Below, one piece after another: positions 50,903 to 59,480 of a stretch of DNA of 64,000 bases. A program made the translations under genes and the position numbers. The stretch's first letter is position 1. Each line of letters opens with the position of its first letter. Location of the stretch: the NCBI GenBank assembly GCA_947473805.1, contig CANJGB010000006.1, forward strand, positions 59,938 to 123,937, written 5' to 3'. The notes beneath the pieces were generated by a model. That model was given only the letters and a program-made list of their open reading frames with translations, did not search any database and was not told the DNA's origin. The DNA is from Alphaproteobacteria bacterium (GTDB lineage: Bacteria > Pseudomonadota > Alphaproteobacteria > Ferrovibrionales > Ferrovibrionaceae).

Positions 50903-51489
50903 GATGCCGCCTCGGCGGCCGCCTGGGCATCGGCGAAGGTGCGGATCGGGTCGCGCCCGTCCCAGTTTTGCGCGGCAGCCGCGATGGCGCCATTGAATGC
51001 GCGCCGCCCCGGTGTTGCCTCGGTGAATTCGATCATGTGCTCCGGGTGCGCCGGATGCGACAGGTATATGAATCGACCGCGATGGTTGCCGCCATCCTGT
51101 TCGGCGCGATAACCATGCGCCAGCGCATCGGCCAGCTTCTCGTCGTACGCTTCGGGCCACATGCAGATGTGGTGCTGTACGTCGCGCACGAAGCTGCGCT
51201 GCATCGCCGCGCTGTAGATGGTCGGCGCGTCGTCGTGCTGTTCCATGATCTCCAGCTGCAGGCCGCCTGAATTGGCGAGGCCGACGGACATCGAGAACTG
51301 CACCGCCTCACCGCGGTAATTGTGGGTATGGATCGCGCGCTCCTGCACGAACCAGGGCCCGACGCCCATGCATCGAATCTTGAAATCCAGCGAGGCGCGG
51401 AAATCGCGCGTCACGTAGGCGACCTGGGTGATGGGGCCGAAACGGGCGGGCATGGACTCCACGGGGCGGGTCAATTTCCGATAGGCCAT
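50899..51489 (-). CDS. VOC-family protein with C-terminal WDGRDPIR tail
   Basis: A 196-aa VOC protein with ITQVAYVTRDFRASLDF, MGVGPWFVQERAIHTHNYRG, GGLQLEIMEQHDD, VQHHICMWP and MIEFTEATPGRRAF, and a tail with WDGRDPIRTF. As in its two paralogues the N-terminal metal His is Gln. ATG 51489 is used; an internal ATG at 51453 (MPARFG) is a credible alternative that would match the paralogues' N-termini better. It leads the minus-strand run VOC, VOC, kinase, P450, VOC-like. A pseudouridine synthase gene is divergent. Confidence 0.85.
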   Translation of the reverse strand: MAYRKLTRPVESMPARFGPITQVAYVTRDFRASLDFKIRCMGVGPWFVQERAIHTHNYRGEAVQFSMSVGLANSGGLQLEIMEQHDDAPTIYSAAMQRSFVRDVQHHICMWPEAYDEKLADALAHGYRAEQDGGNHRGRFIYLSHPAHPEHMIEFTEATPGRRAFNGAIAAAAQNWDGRDPIRTFADAQAAAEAAS

Positions 51490-51594
51490 TGAAATTACTT
51501 TCTTATTGCCACTCCCGCTTGGGGATTAAAAACCCACACGCGGCGCTGCGAGAAATCATGTCGCCGCGCGCCGGATTGGCCTATGTGAAAGACG

Positions 51595-52383
51595 ATGAAA
51601 CGCCGCAAGCCAGAAAAGCTGCCGCCGATCGAGGGCGACGAGCCAGGCGAATTCGCCTCGCCCGCCTGTGCGGCGCGCGACATGGCCCCGGCCTATATGT
51701 GGGCGCAGCCGGCGGACCTGGATATCGAGGCGCGCCTGCTCTACCGCGACGGCCTGATGCTGGTGGTGGACAAGCCCGCGGGCCTGCCGGTCCATGGTGG
51801 GCCGGGTGGCGGCGACAATCTGGAACGGCATTTCGACGCCCTGCGCTTCGGCCTGCCGAAAGCGCCCGGCCTGGCGCACCGGCTGGACCGCGACACGTCC
51901 GGCTGCCTGGTGCTTGGCCGCCACCGCAAGGCGCTGGCCAAGCTGGGCAAGCTGTTCGCCGAGGGGCAGGTCGAAAAGGTCTATTGGGCGGTGGTGCAGG
52001 GCTCACCCGCCGCCGACGAGGGCCGCATCGAGGCGCCCCTGCTGAAGCAGAACAACCGCACCGGCGGCTGGCGCATGGTGGTCGATCCCGCAGGCCAAGC
52101 GGCGGTCACCGACTGGCGCATCTTGGGCCGCTCGGAAAAAACGACATGGATCGAATTCCGTCCGCGCACCGGACGCACGCACCAGATCAGGGTGCATGGC
52201 GCGGAACTGGCTTGTCCGCTGCTCGGAGATCCGCAATATGGCGGACCGGCAGGCCAGCTCCACTTGCACGCGCGCAGCATCACCGTACCGTTGTACAAGA
52301 ACCGGGCGGCCATCGCGGTGACGGCGCCGGTGCCGGCACATATGCGCGACGCGCTTGTCGCGTGCGGATTCGACGGGACGTAG
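51595..52383 (+). CDS. RluA-family pseudouridine synthase
   Basis: A 262-aa RNA pseudouridine synthase. The catalytic block is HRLDRDTSG with D98, preceded by LVVDKPAGLPVHGG and followed by KVYWAVVQG and the C-terminal FRPRTGRTHQIRVHGA. There is no N-terminal S4 domain, so it belongs to the single-domain RluA/TruC-like group acting on rRNA or tRNA uridines; the exact site is not predictable. It is a housekeeping gene among catabolic genes, followed 25 nt later by an SDR. Confidence 0.93.
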   Translation: MKRRKPEKLPPIEGDEPGEFASPACAARDMAPAYMWAQPADLDIEARLLYRDGLMLVVDKPAGLPVHGGPGGGDNLERHFDALRFGLPKAPGLAHRLDRDTSGCLVLGRHRKALAKLGKLFAEGQVEKVYWAVVQGSPAADEGRIEAPLLKQNNRTGGWRMVVDPAGQAAVTDWRILGRSEKTTWIEFRPRTGRTHQIRVHGAELACPLLGDPQYGGPAGQLHLHARSITVPLYKNRAAIAVTAPVPAHMRDALVACGFDGT

Positions 52384-52408
52384 AACGAACGAGATGCAGG
52401 GAGACGAG

Positions 52409-53104
52409 ATGTTCGATTTCACGGGCAAAACGATTGTGGTGACGGGCGCGGCGGGCGCGCTGGGTTTCGCGGTGGCGCGGCAGTTCGCGCGCGCCGGCGG
52501 CCGCCTCGTCATGGTCGATGTCGCCGCCGAGGCACTGGCGGTCCGGGCCCGGGAGCTGGGTGGCGATGCCCGCACCATCGCGGTCGACCTTCTGGATGGC
52601 GCCAGGGTCAAGGCAGCGCTTGGCGCACTCGATAACGTCGATGTCCTGTGCAACATCGCCGGCGGCTTCCGCATGGGCCCGCCGGTGCACGAGACGGGTC
52701 TCGACCTGTGGCGCACCATGATGGACATGAACGCCACCAGCCTGCTGAACGTGGTTGGCGCCACCGTTCCGGCAATGCAGAAGCGCGGCAGCGGCAAGAT
52801 CATCAATATCGGCGCGCTCTCGGCGCTGTCGGGTAAGCCGAACATGGCCGCCTACACGGCATCGAAAAGCGCGGTGATCCGCCTGACCGAAAGCCTTGCG
52901 CTGGAACTGCGCGACCAGGGCATCAACGTGAACTGCGTCCTGCCCAGCATCATCGACACCCCCGCCAACCGCGCCGACATGCCAAAGGCCGATTTCGCGA
53001 AGTGGGTAACGCCCGATGCGCTGGCCGACGTGATCATGTTCCTGGCGTCGGACGCGGCGCGCGCGGTGCACGGCGCGGCAATACCCGTGCCGGGCCTCAG
53101 CTGA
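52409..53104 (+). CDS. SDR-family oxidoreductase
   Basis: A 231-aa short-chain dehydrogenase. It has TGAAGALG (residues 12-19), CNIAGG in place of NNAG, and the catalytic Y149/K153 in YTASKSA. D37 in MVDVAA suggests NAD. The C-terminus is short, ending IPVPGLS. The ATG at 52409 with GGGAG upstream is preferred over the ATG at 52394. Its 3' end overlaps the convergent glycerate-kinase gene by 8 nt. Function within the window is not clear. Confidence 0.88.
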   Translation: MFDFTGKTIVVTGAAGALGFAVARQFARAGGRLVMVDVAAEALAVRARELGGDARTIAVDLLDGARVKAALGALDNVDVLCNIAGGFRMGPPVHETGLDLWRTMMDMNATSLLNVVGATVPAMQKRGSGKIINIGALSALSGKPNMAAYTASKSAVIRLTESLALELRDQGINVNCVLPSIIDTPANRADMPKADFAKWVTPDALADVIMFLASDAARAVHGAAIPVPGLS

Positions 53105-54308
53105 CCAGGATCGCGCGGAAGTCGTTCACGTTGGTCCGCGTCGGCCCGGTCACCAGCAGGTCGCCGAGGCCGGCAAAGAAACCGTAAGCGTCGTTGTCGT
53201 CCAGCATGGCCTGGCCGTCCAGGCCCAGTGAGGCGGCGCGGCGCAACGTATCCGGACCCAAGAACGCGCCGGCATTGTCTTCGCTGCCATCGACGCCGTC
53301 CGTGTCGGCCGCCAATGCATGGACGCCAGCAAGGCCGTTCAGGGCGAGACCCAGCGCCAGCAGGTATTCGGCGTTGCGCCCGCCCCTGCCCCGCCCGCGC
53401 ACCGTCACCGTGGTCTCGCCGCCGGAGAGGATGACTGCTGGCGCTGTGGTCTTCAGCACCAGTTGTGCGTGACGTGCCGCCACGTCGCGTGCCTCGCCCT
53501 CGACATCGGCGCCGAGGTCGATCACCGCAAACCCCTTTTGATTCGCCAGATGTGCGGCGGCATCCAGCGCATCCCGGGGCCGCGCAATCAGGTGGAACGA
53601 TGATCGCGACAGATGCGGATCGCCCGCCTTCGGTGTTTCGGAGAGAAACGGCGTAGCGCCCGGCGCGTAGCGGTCGAGCAGCGCGCGGGCATCGGCCACT
53701 GTCATTGGATCAGGAACCGTTGGCCCCGAGGCGATCACCGAAGGGGCGTCGCCCGGCACATCGGAAATGGCGAGCGTAACGACCGGCGCGGGCCAGGCCG
53801 CAAGTGCCAGCCGCCCGCCCTTGATCGCGGATAGATGCTTGCGCACGCAGTTGATGTCGGAAATCGGCGCGCCAGCACGAAGCAACGTATCTGTCAGCGC
53901 CTGCTTGTCCGCCAGCGTGAGGCCAGGGGCTGGCAGGGCCAGCAGCGACGAGCCGCCACCGGAAAGCAGGCAGAGCACGAGGTCGTCGGGTCCGAGGCCC
54001 TGTACCAGCGCCAGGATGCGCGCCGCGGCGTCGCTTCCCGCGGCATCAGGCAGCGGATGCCCCGCCTCCACCACCGCGATCCGCTGGCACGGGGCACCGT
54101 GCCCATAGCGGGTGACGACGAGTCCACTGAGCGGCCCGGGCCAGTGCGCCTCTACGGCCGTGGCCATCGCTGCCGCGGCCTTGCCGGCGCCGACGACGAT
54201 GGTGCGGCCGCGCGGCGGACACGGCAGGTGATGCGGCACCATGACCGCCGGATCGGCGGCACTGACGGCTGCATCGAACAGGTCACTGAGCAATTGGCGG
54301 GCCGGCAT
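53097..54308 (-). CDS. Glycerate 2-kinase (GckA/TtuD, MOFRL family)
   Basis: A 403-aa protein with the N-terminal glycerate-kinase domain (VVGAGKAAAAMATAVE, EAGHPLPDAAG, LCLLSGGGSSLLALPAPGLTL) and the C-terminal MOFRL domain (LSGGETTVTVRGRGRGGRNAEYLLAL, AADTDGVDGSEDNAGAF). It makes 2-phosphoglycerate from glycerate with ATP and acts in the serine or glyoxylate route; older annotations call it hydroxypyruvate reductase. The start at 54308 (MPARQLL) is typical of the family, although its ribosome-binding site is weak. It lies 13 nt downstream of the CheA-like gene. Confidence 0.92.
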   Translation of the reverse strand: MPARQLLSDLFDAAVSAADPAVMVPHHLPCPPRGRTIVVGAGKAAAAMATAVEAHWPGPLSGLVVTRYGHGAPCQRIAVVEAGHPLPDAAGSDAAARILALVQGLGPDDLVLCLLSGGGSSLLALPAPGLTLADKQALTDTLLRAGAPISDINCVRKHLSAIKGGRLALAAWPAPVVTLAISDVPGDAPSVIASGPTVPDPMTVADARALLDRYAPGATPFLSETPKAGDPHLSRSSFHLIARPRDALDAAAHLANQKGFAVIDLGADVEGEARDVAARHAQLVLKTTAPAVILSGGETTVTVRGRGRGGRNAEYLLALGLALNGLAGVHALAADTDGVDGSEDNAGAFLGPDTLRRAASLGLDGQAMLDDNDAYGFFAGLGDLLVTGPTRTNVNDFRAILVS

Positions 54309-54321
54309 GGCCCGATTTCTA

Positions 54322-55209
54322 TCACCGAATGGCGGTACGGCGCGGCCGGATGTGTGTAATGGATGCCGGCAGTCGTAGCGTGAAGCAGGTGCCCTGGCCC
54401 GGCTCACTCGCGACATGCACGCTGCCGCCCAGGTCGCGGACGGCCACCTGCACGGCATCGAGGCCGACGCCCCGCCCTGACAGGGTGGTTACCCGGCCGG
54501 CGGTGGAAACGCCTGGTGCAAAAACCTGGCGGCCGATATCCACGTCCTTCATGGCCACCCCGCCAGCGCCAACCTGCCGCCGCAGCGCCGGCAGGTCCAG
54601 CCCGCGTCCGTCGTCGGAAATCTCGACGACGACATGGTCGTCCTCGCGCCGGACCGACAGACCCAGCACCCCGCGCACGGGCTTGCCGGCCGTCTGCCGT
54701 GCCGCCGGCGTCTCGATGCCATGGTCAATGGCGTTGCGGATGATGTGGATCAGCGAATCCCGGGCGGCGATCAGCAGCGGCGCGTCCAGCGCGGCGACAT
54801 CGCCGGAAATGCGCAGCTCGGTTTCCTTGCCAAGCCTGTGCGACAGTTCGTCGACGAGGCGCGGCAGATGCATCCAGATATCGGCAGCGCCGTCTCCGGC
54901 CTCGGCACCCAGCGCGGCGACGATCCCCCGCAGCGCGGCGGCAAAGCCATACAACCTGTCCAGCAGAATCGCGGAATCTTCCGCCCGGTTGCGGATCTGG
55001 ACCAGCACCGTTTCCATGTCATGGGCCGTTTCTTCCAGCGACTGCAGTCCAAGGAAGCCGCACGTGCCCTTGATGCTGTGAACATGGCGGAAGATGGCGG
55101 CCAGCAGCCCGGTGTCCTCCGGCCTTTCGGTCAAGGCCTTCAGTTCTCCGTCCAGCTGCGCAACGCCTTGCGCCGTTTCCGCGAGAAAGTCGCTGTAAAG
55201 GTCCTGCAT
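54322..55209 (-). CDS. Minimal CheA-like histidine kinase (Hpt + HATPase, no CheW-like domain)
   Basis: 295 aa, less than half of a normal CheA (about 650). The Hpt domain is at residues 1-105 with phospho-acceptor H44 in RHVHSIKGTCGFLG. A HATPase domain follows with LIHIIRNAIDHGIE (N-box), SDDGRGLD and GRGVGLDAV, ending GTCFTLRLP. The CheY-binding P2 domain and the C-terminal CheW-like P5 domain are absent, so it cannot join a standard receptor array. It is 19 nt downstream of a CheY-like gene, its probable partner. Confidence 0.85.
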   Translation of the reverse strand: MQDLYSDFLAETAQGVAQLDGELKALTERPEDTGLLAAIFRHVHSIKGTCGFLGLQSLEETAHDMETVLVQIRNRAEDSAILLDRLYGFAAALRGIVAALGAEAGDGAADIWMHLPRLVDELSHRLGKETELRISGDVAALDAPLLIAARDSLIHIIRNAIDHGIETPAARQTAGKPVRGVLGLSVRREDDHVVVEISDDGRGLDLPALRRQVGAGGVAMKDVDIGRQVFAPGVSTAGRVTTLSGRGVGLDAVQVAVRDLGGSVHVASEPGQGTCFTLRLPASITHIRPRRTAIR

Positions 55210-55228
55210 GGTGATCGCCGGCCGGATG

Positions 55229-55675
55229 CTATTCGGCCGCCGCGGCGGGCGTGTCATTCGGCGTGGCAGTGGCCGTCGCACGGGCGGCCTGGCGCTCTTT
55301 CGCAACGCCGAGCGCGGCGTCGATTTTCCGGCGCAGGGCCTCGCCGTTGAACGGCTTGATGATGTAGTTGTCGACGCCGGCTTCCTTGGCGGCAACGACA
55401 TTGTCGATGTTCCGCTCAGCCGTAACCATGATGAAGGGGACATCCTGCGTGCGCAGATCGGCCCGCACCTTGCGCAACAGGTCGATGCCCGACATCGGCT
55501 CCATATGCAGGTCGGCGATGACCAGGCCGAACGGCGTCACCTGCAGTTTCTCCCACGCGGCATTACCATCTGGCGCCTCGTCACTGTCGGGAAAGCCGAT
55601 CTGCTCAAGCAGATTGCGCAGGATGCGGCGCATCGTGCCGTAATCGTCGACGACCAGTACCGGCCCCCGGATCAT
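55229..55675 (-). CDS. CheY-like response regulator
   Basis: A 148-aa single receiver: VLVVDDYGTMRRI (acid pocket), D55 in VIADLHMEPMSG, VTAE for the Thr and YIIKPFNG for the Lys. The MRRI and LLRKVRAD parts are close to true chemotaxis CheY. An Ala/Thr-rich tail of about 20 residues follows the domain. The ATG at 55675 (MIRGPVLVVDD) is chosen by domain start; the frame is open further upstream without good signals. It is the first gene of the CheY - CheA - glycerate-kinase run. Confidence 0.88.
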   Translation of the reverse strand: MIRGPVLVVDDYGTMRRILRNLLEQIGFPDSDEAPDGNAAWEKLQVTPFGLVIADLHMEPMSGIDLLRKVRADLRTQDVPFIMVTAERNIDNVVAAKEAGVDNYIIKPFNGEALRRKIDAALGVAKERQAARATATATPNDTPAAAAE

Positions 55676-55818
55676 GCCGCCGCCACCGGCGCGGCCATGC
55701 CCGCCTCTATGTGCCCCAAACGCGACATACCGCTTTCCGGACGAGTGGAACCGACCGGCAATGATCGCCGACAAGGGTAAAAAAAGGCTGAACAGTCTGC
55801 CAGTGAGGCAGCGTGCGG

Positions 55819-56973
55819 CTAGGCGGCGTGGCCTGTCTGCAGGGCGCCCGCGTAACGGCGCACATGGTGATCGATATTTCCGAACAGCGCATCGATCACG
55901 TTGATGCGCTTGAAATAATGGCCGATCACGTATTCCTCGGTCATGCCCATGCCGCCGTGCAGCTGGATGCCCTGGGCGCAGACGAAGCGCGCGGCGCGCA
56001 GCACCTGCGCCTTTGCCGCCGAAACGCCCAGCGAGCGTGTCACCGGATTGCTCTCCTGCAACGCGCCCAGCGCCCGCAGCAGCATCGAGCGCGCCATTTC
56101 GTGCTCGATCACCATGTCGGCCATGCGGTGCTGCAGCGCCTGGAATGTATTGAGGGTGACGCCGAACTGCTTGCGCGTCTTCAGATAGTCACGGGTAATC
56201 CAGATCGTGCGGTCCATGGCGCCGACCGCCTCGGCGCACAGCGCGACGATCATTTGCTCGACCGCAGATGCAATGGCCGGAAAGGCCTTACCCGGTTCGC
56301 CCAGGGCCGCTTCAGGCGCGACCTTGACGCCGTCGAGGCGAAGGTCGGATGCAGGACTGCCATCCAGCAGGCGCACATCCTGCCGCGTCAGGCCCCGCGC
56401 GTCGCGCTCGACCATGAACAGGCCAAGGCCGGTTTCATCGTCCGCCGCGCCCGAGAGGCGCGCACTCACCAGGATGCGGTCGGCCACCGGGGCGCCCTGC
56501 ACCAGCACCTTGTGGCCTTCGATCATGTAGCTGCCATCGGGGGCGCGGCGGGCGCGTGTGGTCACGTGTTCGAGGCGGCCGCGGGCCGCGGGTTCCTCGT
56601 GCGCCAGGACGATGACGGCGTCGCCCGCTGCCAGCGCCGGCAGCCATTCATCCTTCTGCGCGTCGGTGGCGGCGGCGGCGATGGCGTGGGTGGCAAGGAC
56701 GGCAACGGCCGCATAGGGTTCGACCACCAGCGAGCGGCCGAACTCCTCCATCACCAGGGCAGTATCGACGGCGGTACCGGCAAGGCCGCCCTGGGCCTCG
56801 GGCACGGCCAGCGCCAGCAGGCCGAGGTCGGCAATGGTCTTCCAGGTGTAGCGGCCGAAGCCGCTGCCCTTTTCGACCAGGCTGCGCCGCGCCTCGAAGG
56901 CGTAATCCTTGTCGAGGAAGCGGCGCAGGCTGTCCTTCAGCTGCTTCTGTTCGTCGGTGAGCGAGAAGTCCAC
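55819..56973 (-). CDS. Acyl-CoA dehydrogenase family protein
   Basis: A 384-aa acyl-CoA dehydrogenase. The N-terminal helical domain is normal (MDFSLTDEQKQLKDSLRRFL), and the C-terminal domain carries TRKQFGVTLNTFQALQHRMADM and LHGGMGMTEEYVIGHYFKRI. The central FAD motif is altered (LAHEEPAARGRLEHV instead of TEPxxGSD). It resembles the partner-type dehydrogenases that act in heteromers. It starts with GTG at 56973, 12 nt after LivF, so it is the distal gene of the ABC transporter operon and probably degrades the transported acid after CoA activation. Confidence 0.88.
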   Translation of the reverse strand: MDFSLTDEQKQLKDSLRRFLDKDYAFEARRSLVEKGSGFGRYTWKTIADLGLLALAVPEAQGGLAGTAVDTALVMEEFGRSLVVEPYAAVAVLATHAIAAAATDAQKDEWLPALAAGDAVIVLAHEEPAARGRLEHVTTRARRAPDGSYMIEGHKVLVQGAPVADRILVSARLSGAADDETGLGLFMVERDARGLTRQDVRLLDGSPASDLRLDGVKVAPEAALGEPGKAFPAIASAVEQMIVALCAEAVGAMDRTIWITRDYLKTRKQFGVTLNTFQALQHRMADMVIEHEMARSMLLRALGALQESNPVTRSLGVSAAKAQVLRAARFVCAQGIQLHGGMGMTEEYVIGHYFKRINVIDALFGNIDHHVRRYAGALQTGHAA

Positions 56974-56985
56974 GCGACGTCTGGA

Positions 56986-57687
56986 TCAGGCGTGGACGGC
57001 CGAAGCCTTCCGCAACTCGTCCTTCAGGTCCTTGGCCGCGCAGGTCAGCTTCACATGGCCGCGCTCCATCACCATGGCGCGATCGGCCACGGGCAGGGCG
57101 ATGTCGATGTGCTGCTCGACGATGACCACGGCGGTGCCGCGCTCGGCCCAGCCGCGCAGGAAGTTCAGGATCGGCGGCAGCAGCGCCTGGGCGAGGCCCA
57201 GCGACGGCTCGTCGCAGAGCAGAACCTTGGGCTGGGCCACGAAGGCCTGGCCCAGCGCCAGCATCTGCTGCTGGCCGCCGGACAGATCGCGGGCGGGCTG
57301 CTTCAGGCGCTCGCGCAGGATCGGGAACACGGTGAAGACTTCCTCGGCCGCCTTGTCGAACGCGGCCTTGTCCTTCTGCACCGCGCCGCCAAGGCGCAAA
57401 TTGTCCCAAACGGTCAGTTCAGGGAATACCCGGTGACCGTCCAGCACGAGGCGCAGGCCCAGCACGGAAATGTCTTCCGCCGCCATGCCGCCGATCTCGG
57501 AGCCGGCATAGTTGATCGAGCCGCGCTCCGGCTTGATGAACCCGCCGATGGTGCGGAGCAGGGTCGACTTCCCGGCGCCGTTTTCACCGACGATCAGCAG
57601 GATCTCGCCCGCCTTGACGCTCAGGCTGACGTCGCGAAGGACCGGAACGTTGCCGTAGCCGGAATAGATGTTTTTTACATCAAGCAT
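56986..57687 (-). CDS. livF: Branched-chain-type ABC transporter ATP-binding protein (LivF-like)
   Basis: A 233-aa ATPase with Walker A VGENGAGKST, the signature DLSGGQQQML, Walker B LLCDEPSLGLA and the switch His in VEQHI. It begins MLDVKNIYSGYGNVPVLRDV, typical of LivF. Its start overlaps the end of the fused LivM-LivG gene by 8 nt. It supplies the second ATPase of the importer. The substrate could be an amino acid or, given the dehydrogenase gene behind it, a carboxylic or aromatic acid. Confidence 0.92.
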   Translation of the reverse strand: MLDVKNIYSGYGNVPVLRDVSLSVKAGEILLIVGENGAGKSTLLRTIGGFIKPERGSINYAGSEIGGMAAEDISVLGLRLVLDGHRVFPELTVWDNLRLGGAVQKDKAAFDKAAEEVFTVFPILRERLKQPARDLSGGQQQMLALGQAFVAQPKVLLCDEPSLGLAQALLPPILNFLRGWAERGTAVVIVEQHIDIALPVADRAMVMERGHVKLTCAAKDLKDELRKASAVHA

Positions 57688-59458
57688 GAGTGGGCTCTAT
57701 GAACAGCTTGCGAACGGAGGGATTTCCGGCGATCTCGGTGGGCGAACCCGACGCGACCATCTTGCCCGCTTCGAGCACGGTGATGCGGTCGGCCACGTCC
57801 CAGACGAGCTGGAGGTCGTGTTCGACGAGGACGATGGTCTTGCCCATCTCGTCGCGCAGGCGGCGCAGCAGGTTCTTGAACTCCTCGCGCTCGCCGGGCG
57901 ACAGGCCGGCGGCGGGCTCGTCGAGGAAGAGTACGTCGGCGCCCATAAGGACGGCGCGCATCACCTCGATCATGCGGCGCTGGCCGTGCGGAACCAGGTC
58001 GACGCTCTGCTCGCCCATCGACGCCTTCATCGCGGCGAGCACATCGGCCGGGGCCACTGACTTGCCGGTATTGGCGTCGAGGCCGATCTCAAGGTTTTCC
58101 CAAAGCGACATGGCATTGAAAATGCGCGGGGTCTGGAACGTGCGGCCGATGCCGAGCTTGGCGATGCGGTTGGACGACAGCCTGGTGATGTCGGCGCCGT
58201 TGATGGTCACCGAACCGGCGTTCAGCCGGCTGAAGCCGTTGAACACGTTCAGCAGCGACGTCTTGCCCGAGCCATTGGCACCGACGAGGCCGTGGATCTC
58301 GGCGCGCATCACCTGCATGTCGACATCGTCGACCGCGATGACCGAACCGAAGGTCTTGCGGGCCTTCTTCACGTCGATGGCGACTTCCGTGCGCGGCGCA
58401 CGCGCGCCGACCGTGCGGACCGGGCCAAGCAGGCCGTCGAGGTGGATGTTCACCCGCTGGGTCGACTGGTTGCGCCGCAGACGCCAGCGCTCGAACGAAC
58501 CGATCAGGCCGTCCGAGAACAGCAGCATCACGACCAGGGCCAGGGTGCCGTAGGCGAGCAGGCGGAAGTTCACCAGCTCGACCAGCAGCACGTTCGGCAG
58601 CAGGTACAGGATCCAGACGCCGACAATCGGCCCCAGGATCTGGCCCCGGCCACCGACGATGACCGCAAGGAAGAACACGATGGAGATTTCGAGGTTGAAC
58701 GCCGAGGGGCTGACGAAGCCGACGATCGGCGGATACAGCAGGCCGGCGACGCCGGTGCCTGCCGACACGATGGTAAACGCCAGGCAGCGCATCAGGCCCG
58801 TGTTGATGCCGAGCGACTGCGCGGCCTCGGGGCTTGCGGCGGCGATGCGCATGGCGCGGCCGAAACCGGTCGAGCGCAGCCAGACATGGAAGGCCAGCGA
58901 CGCGCAGGTCACGCCGACGATCACCAGCGACAGCATCGACAGGCCGAAGACTTCCTTGTGCCAGGTCGGGAACGGGATCGAGATGCCGTTGATGCCGTTG
59001 GTGTACTTGTTCAGGGCGATCAGCAGCTCCGGGAACACCGTCGCCGCGCTGAGCGTCACGAAGCCCAGGTAATAGCCCTGCACGCGCAGCGCCGGGCCGG
59101 CGAACAGCAGGCCGCCGACCACCGAGGCCAGCACGCCGATGACCATGCCGATGCCGTAGTTCAGGCCGTGCATGCCGGTCGCGATGGCGGCCATGTAGGC
59201 CGACATGCCGAAGATGGCGCTCTGGCCGAACGAGGCCTGGCCGGCGTCATGCATCAGCAGGTTCTGGAACACCGCGGCGCAGATGAACAGGTTCACCAGC
59301 TGGAAGCTGTGTGTCCAGTACGGGTTGCCCGCGATGTCCGGAATGAAGGTCGTCGCGGCGACAACGATGACGCCGATGATCAACTGCGGAATGTCAGAGT
59401 TGAGGCGGGCGCCGCGATGACCGGTTTCGGCGGCGATTGCTTGGGTGGCCATGGACAT
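57680..59458 (-). CDS. Fused ABC permease-ATPase (LivM-LivG-like)
   Basis: 592 aa. Residues about 20-330 form a LivM-type permease with many membrane segments (IIGVIVVAATTFIPDIAG, AGQASFGQSAIFGMSAYMAAIA, IVVFFLAVIVGG-like region). Residues about 360-592 form a LivG-type ATPase with Walker A GANGSGKTS, GIGRTFQTPRIF, Walker B VLFLDEPAAGLSPGE and VEHDLQLVWDV. The signature motif is LVPHGQRRMIEV rather than LSGGQ; LivG proteins usually read LPYGQQRR, so a weakened signature is common but this one is more divergent. The fusion is seen in some alphaproteobacteria. GGAG precedes the ATG. Confidence 0.92.
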   Translation of the reverse strand: MSMATQAIAAETGHRGARLNSDIPQLIIGVIVVAATTFIPDIAGNPYWTHSFQLVNLFICAAVFQNLLMHDAGQASFGQSAIFGMSAYMAAIATGMHGLNYGIGMVIGVLASVVGGLLFAGPALRVQGYYLGFVTLSAATVFPELLIALNKYTNGINGISIPFPTWHKEVFGLSMLSLVIVGVTCASLAFHVWLRSTGFGRAMRIAAASPEAAQSLGINTGLMRCLAFTIVSAGTGVAGLLYPPIVGFVSPSAFNLEISIVFFLAVIVGGRGQILGPIVGVWILYLLPNVLLVELVNFRLLAYGTLALVVMLLFSDGLIGSFERWRLRRNQSTQRVNIHLDGLLGPVRTVGARAPRTEVAIDVKKARKTFGSVIAVDDVDMQVMRAEIHGLVGANGSGKTSLLNVFNGFSRLNAGSVTINGADITRLSSNRIAKLGIGRTFQTPRIFNAMSLWENLEIGLDANTGKSVAPADVLAAMKASMGEQSVDLVPHGQRRMIEVMRAVLMGADVLFLDEPAAGLSPGEREEFKNLLRRLRDEMGKTIVLVEHDLQLVWDVADRITVLEAGKMVASGSPTEIAGNPSVRKLFIEPTHA

Positions 59459-59480
59459 GGTCTCCGTTATCCTTCAGTCG

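Noticed and set aside
55813..57702. 629-codon plus-strand open frame opposite the acyl-CoA dehydrogenase and LivF genes
   Set aside because: Composition is rich in His, Arg, Gln and Ala with no domain motif; it mirrors two well-defined minus-strand genes and is a high-GC antisense shadow.
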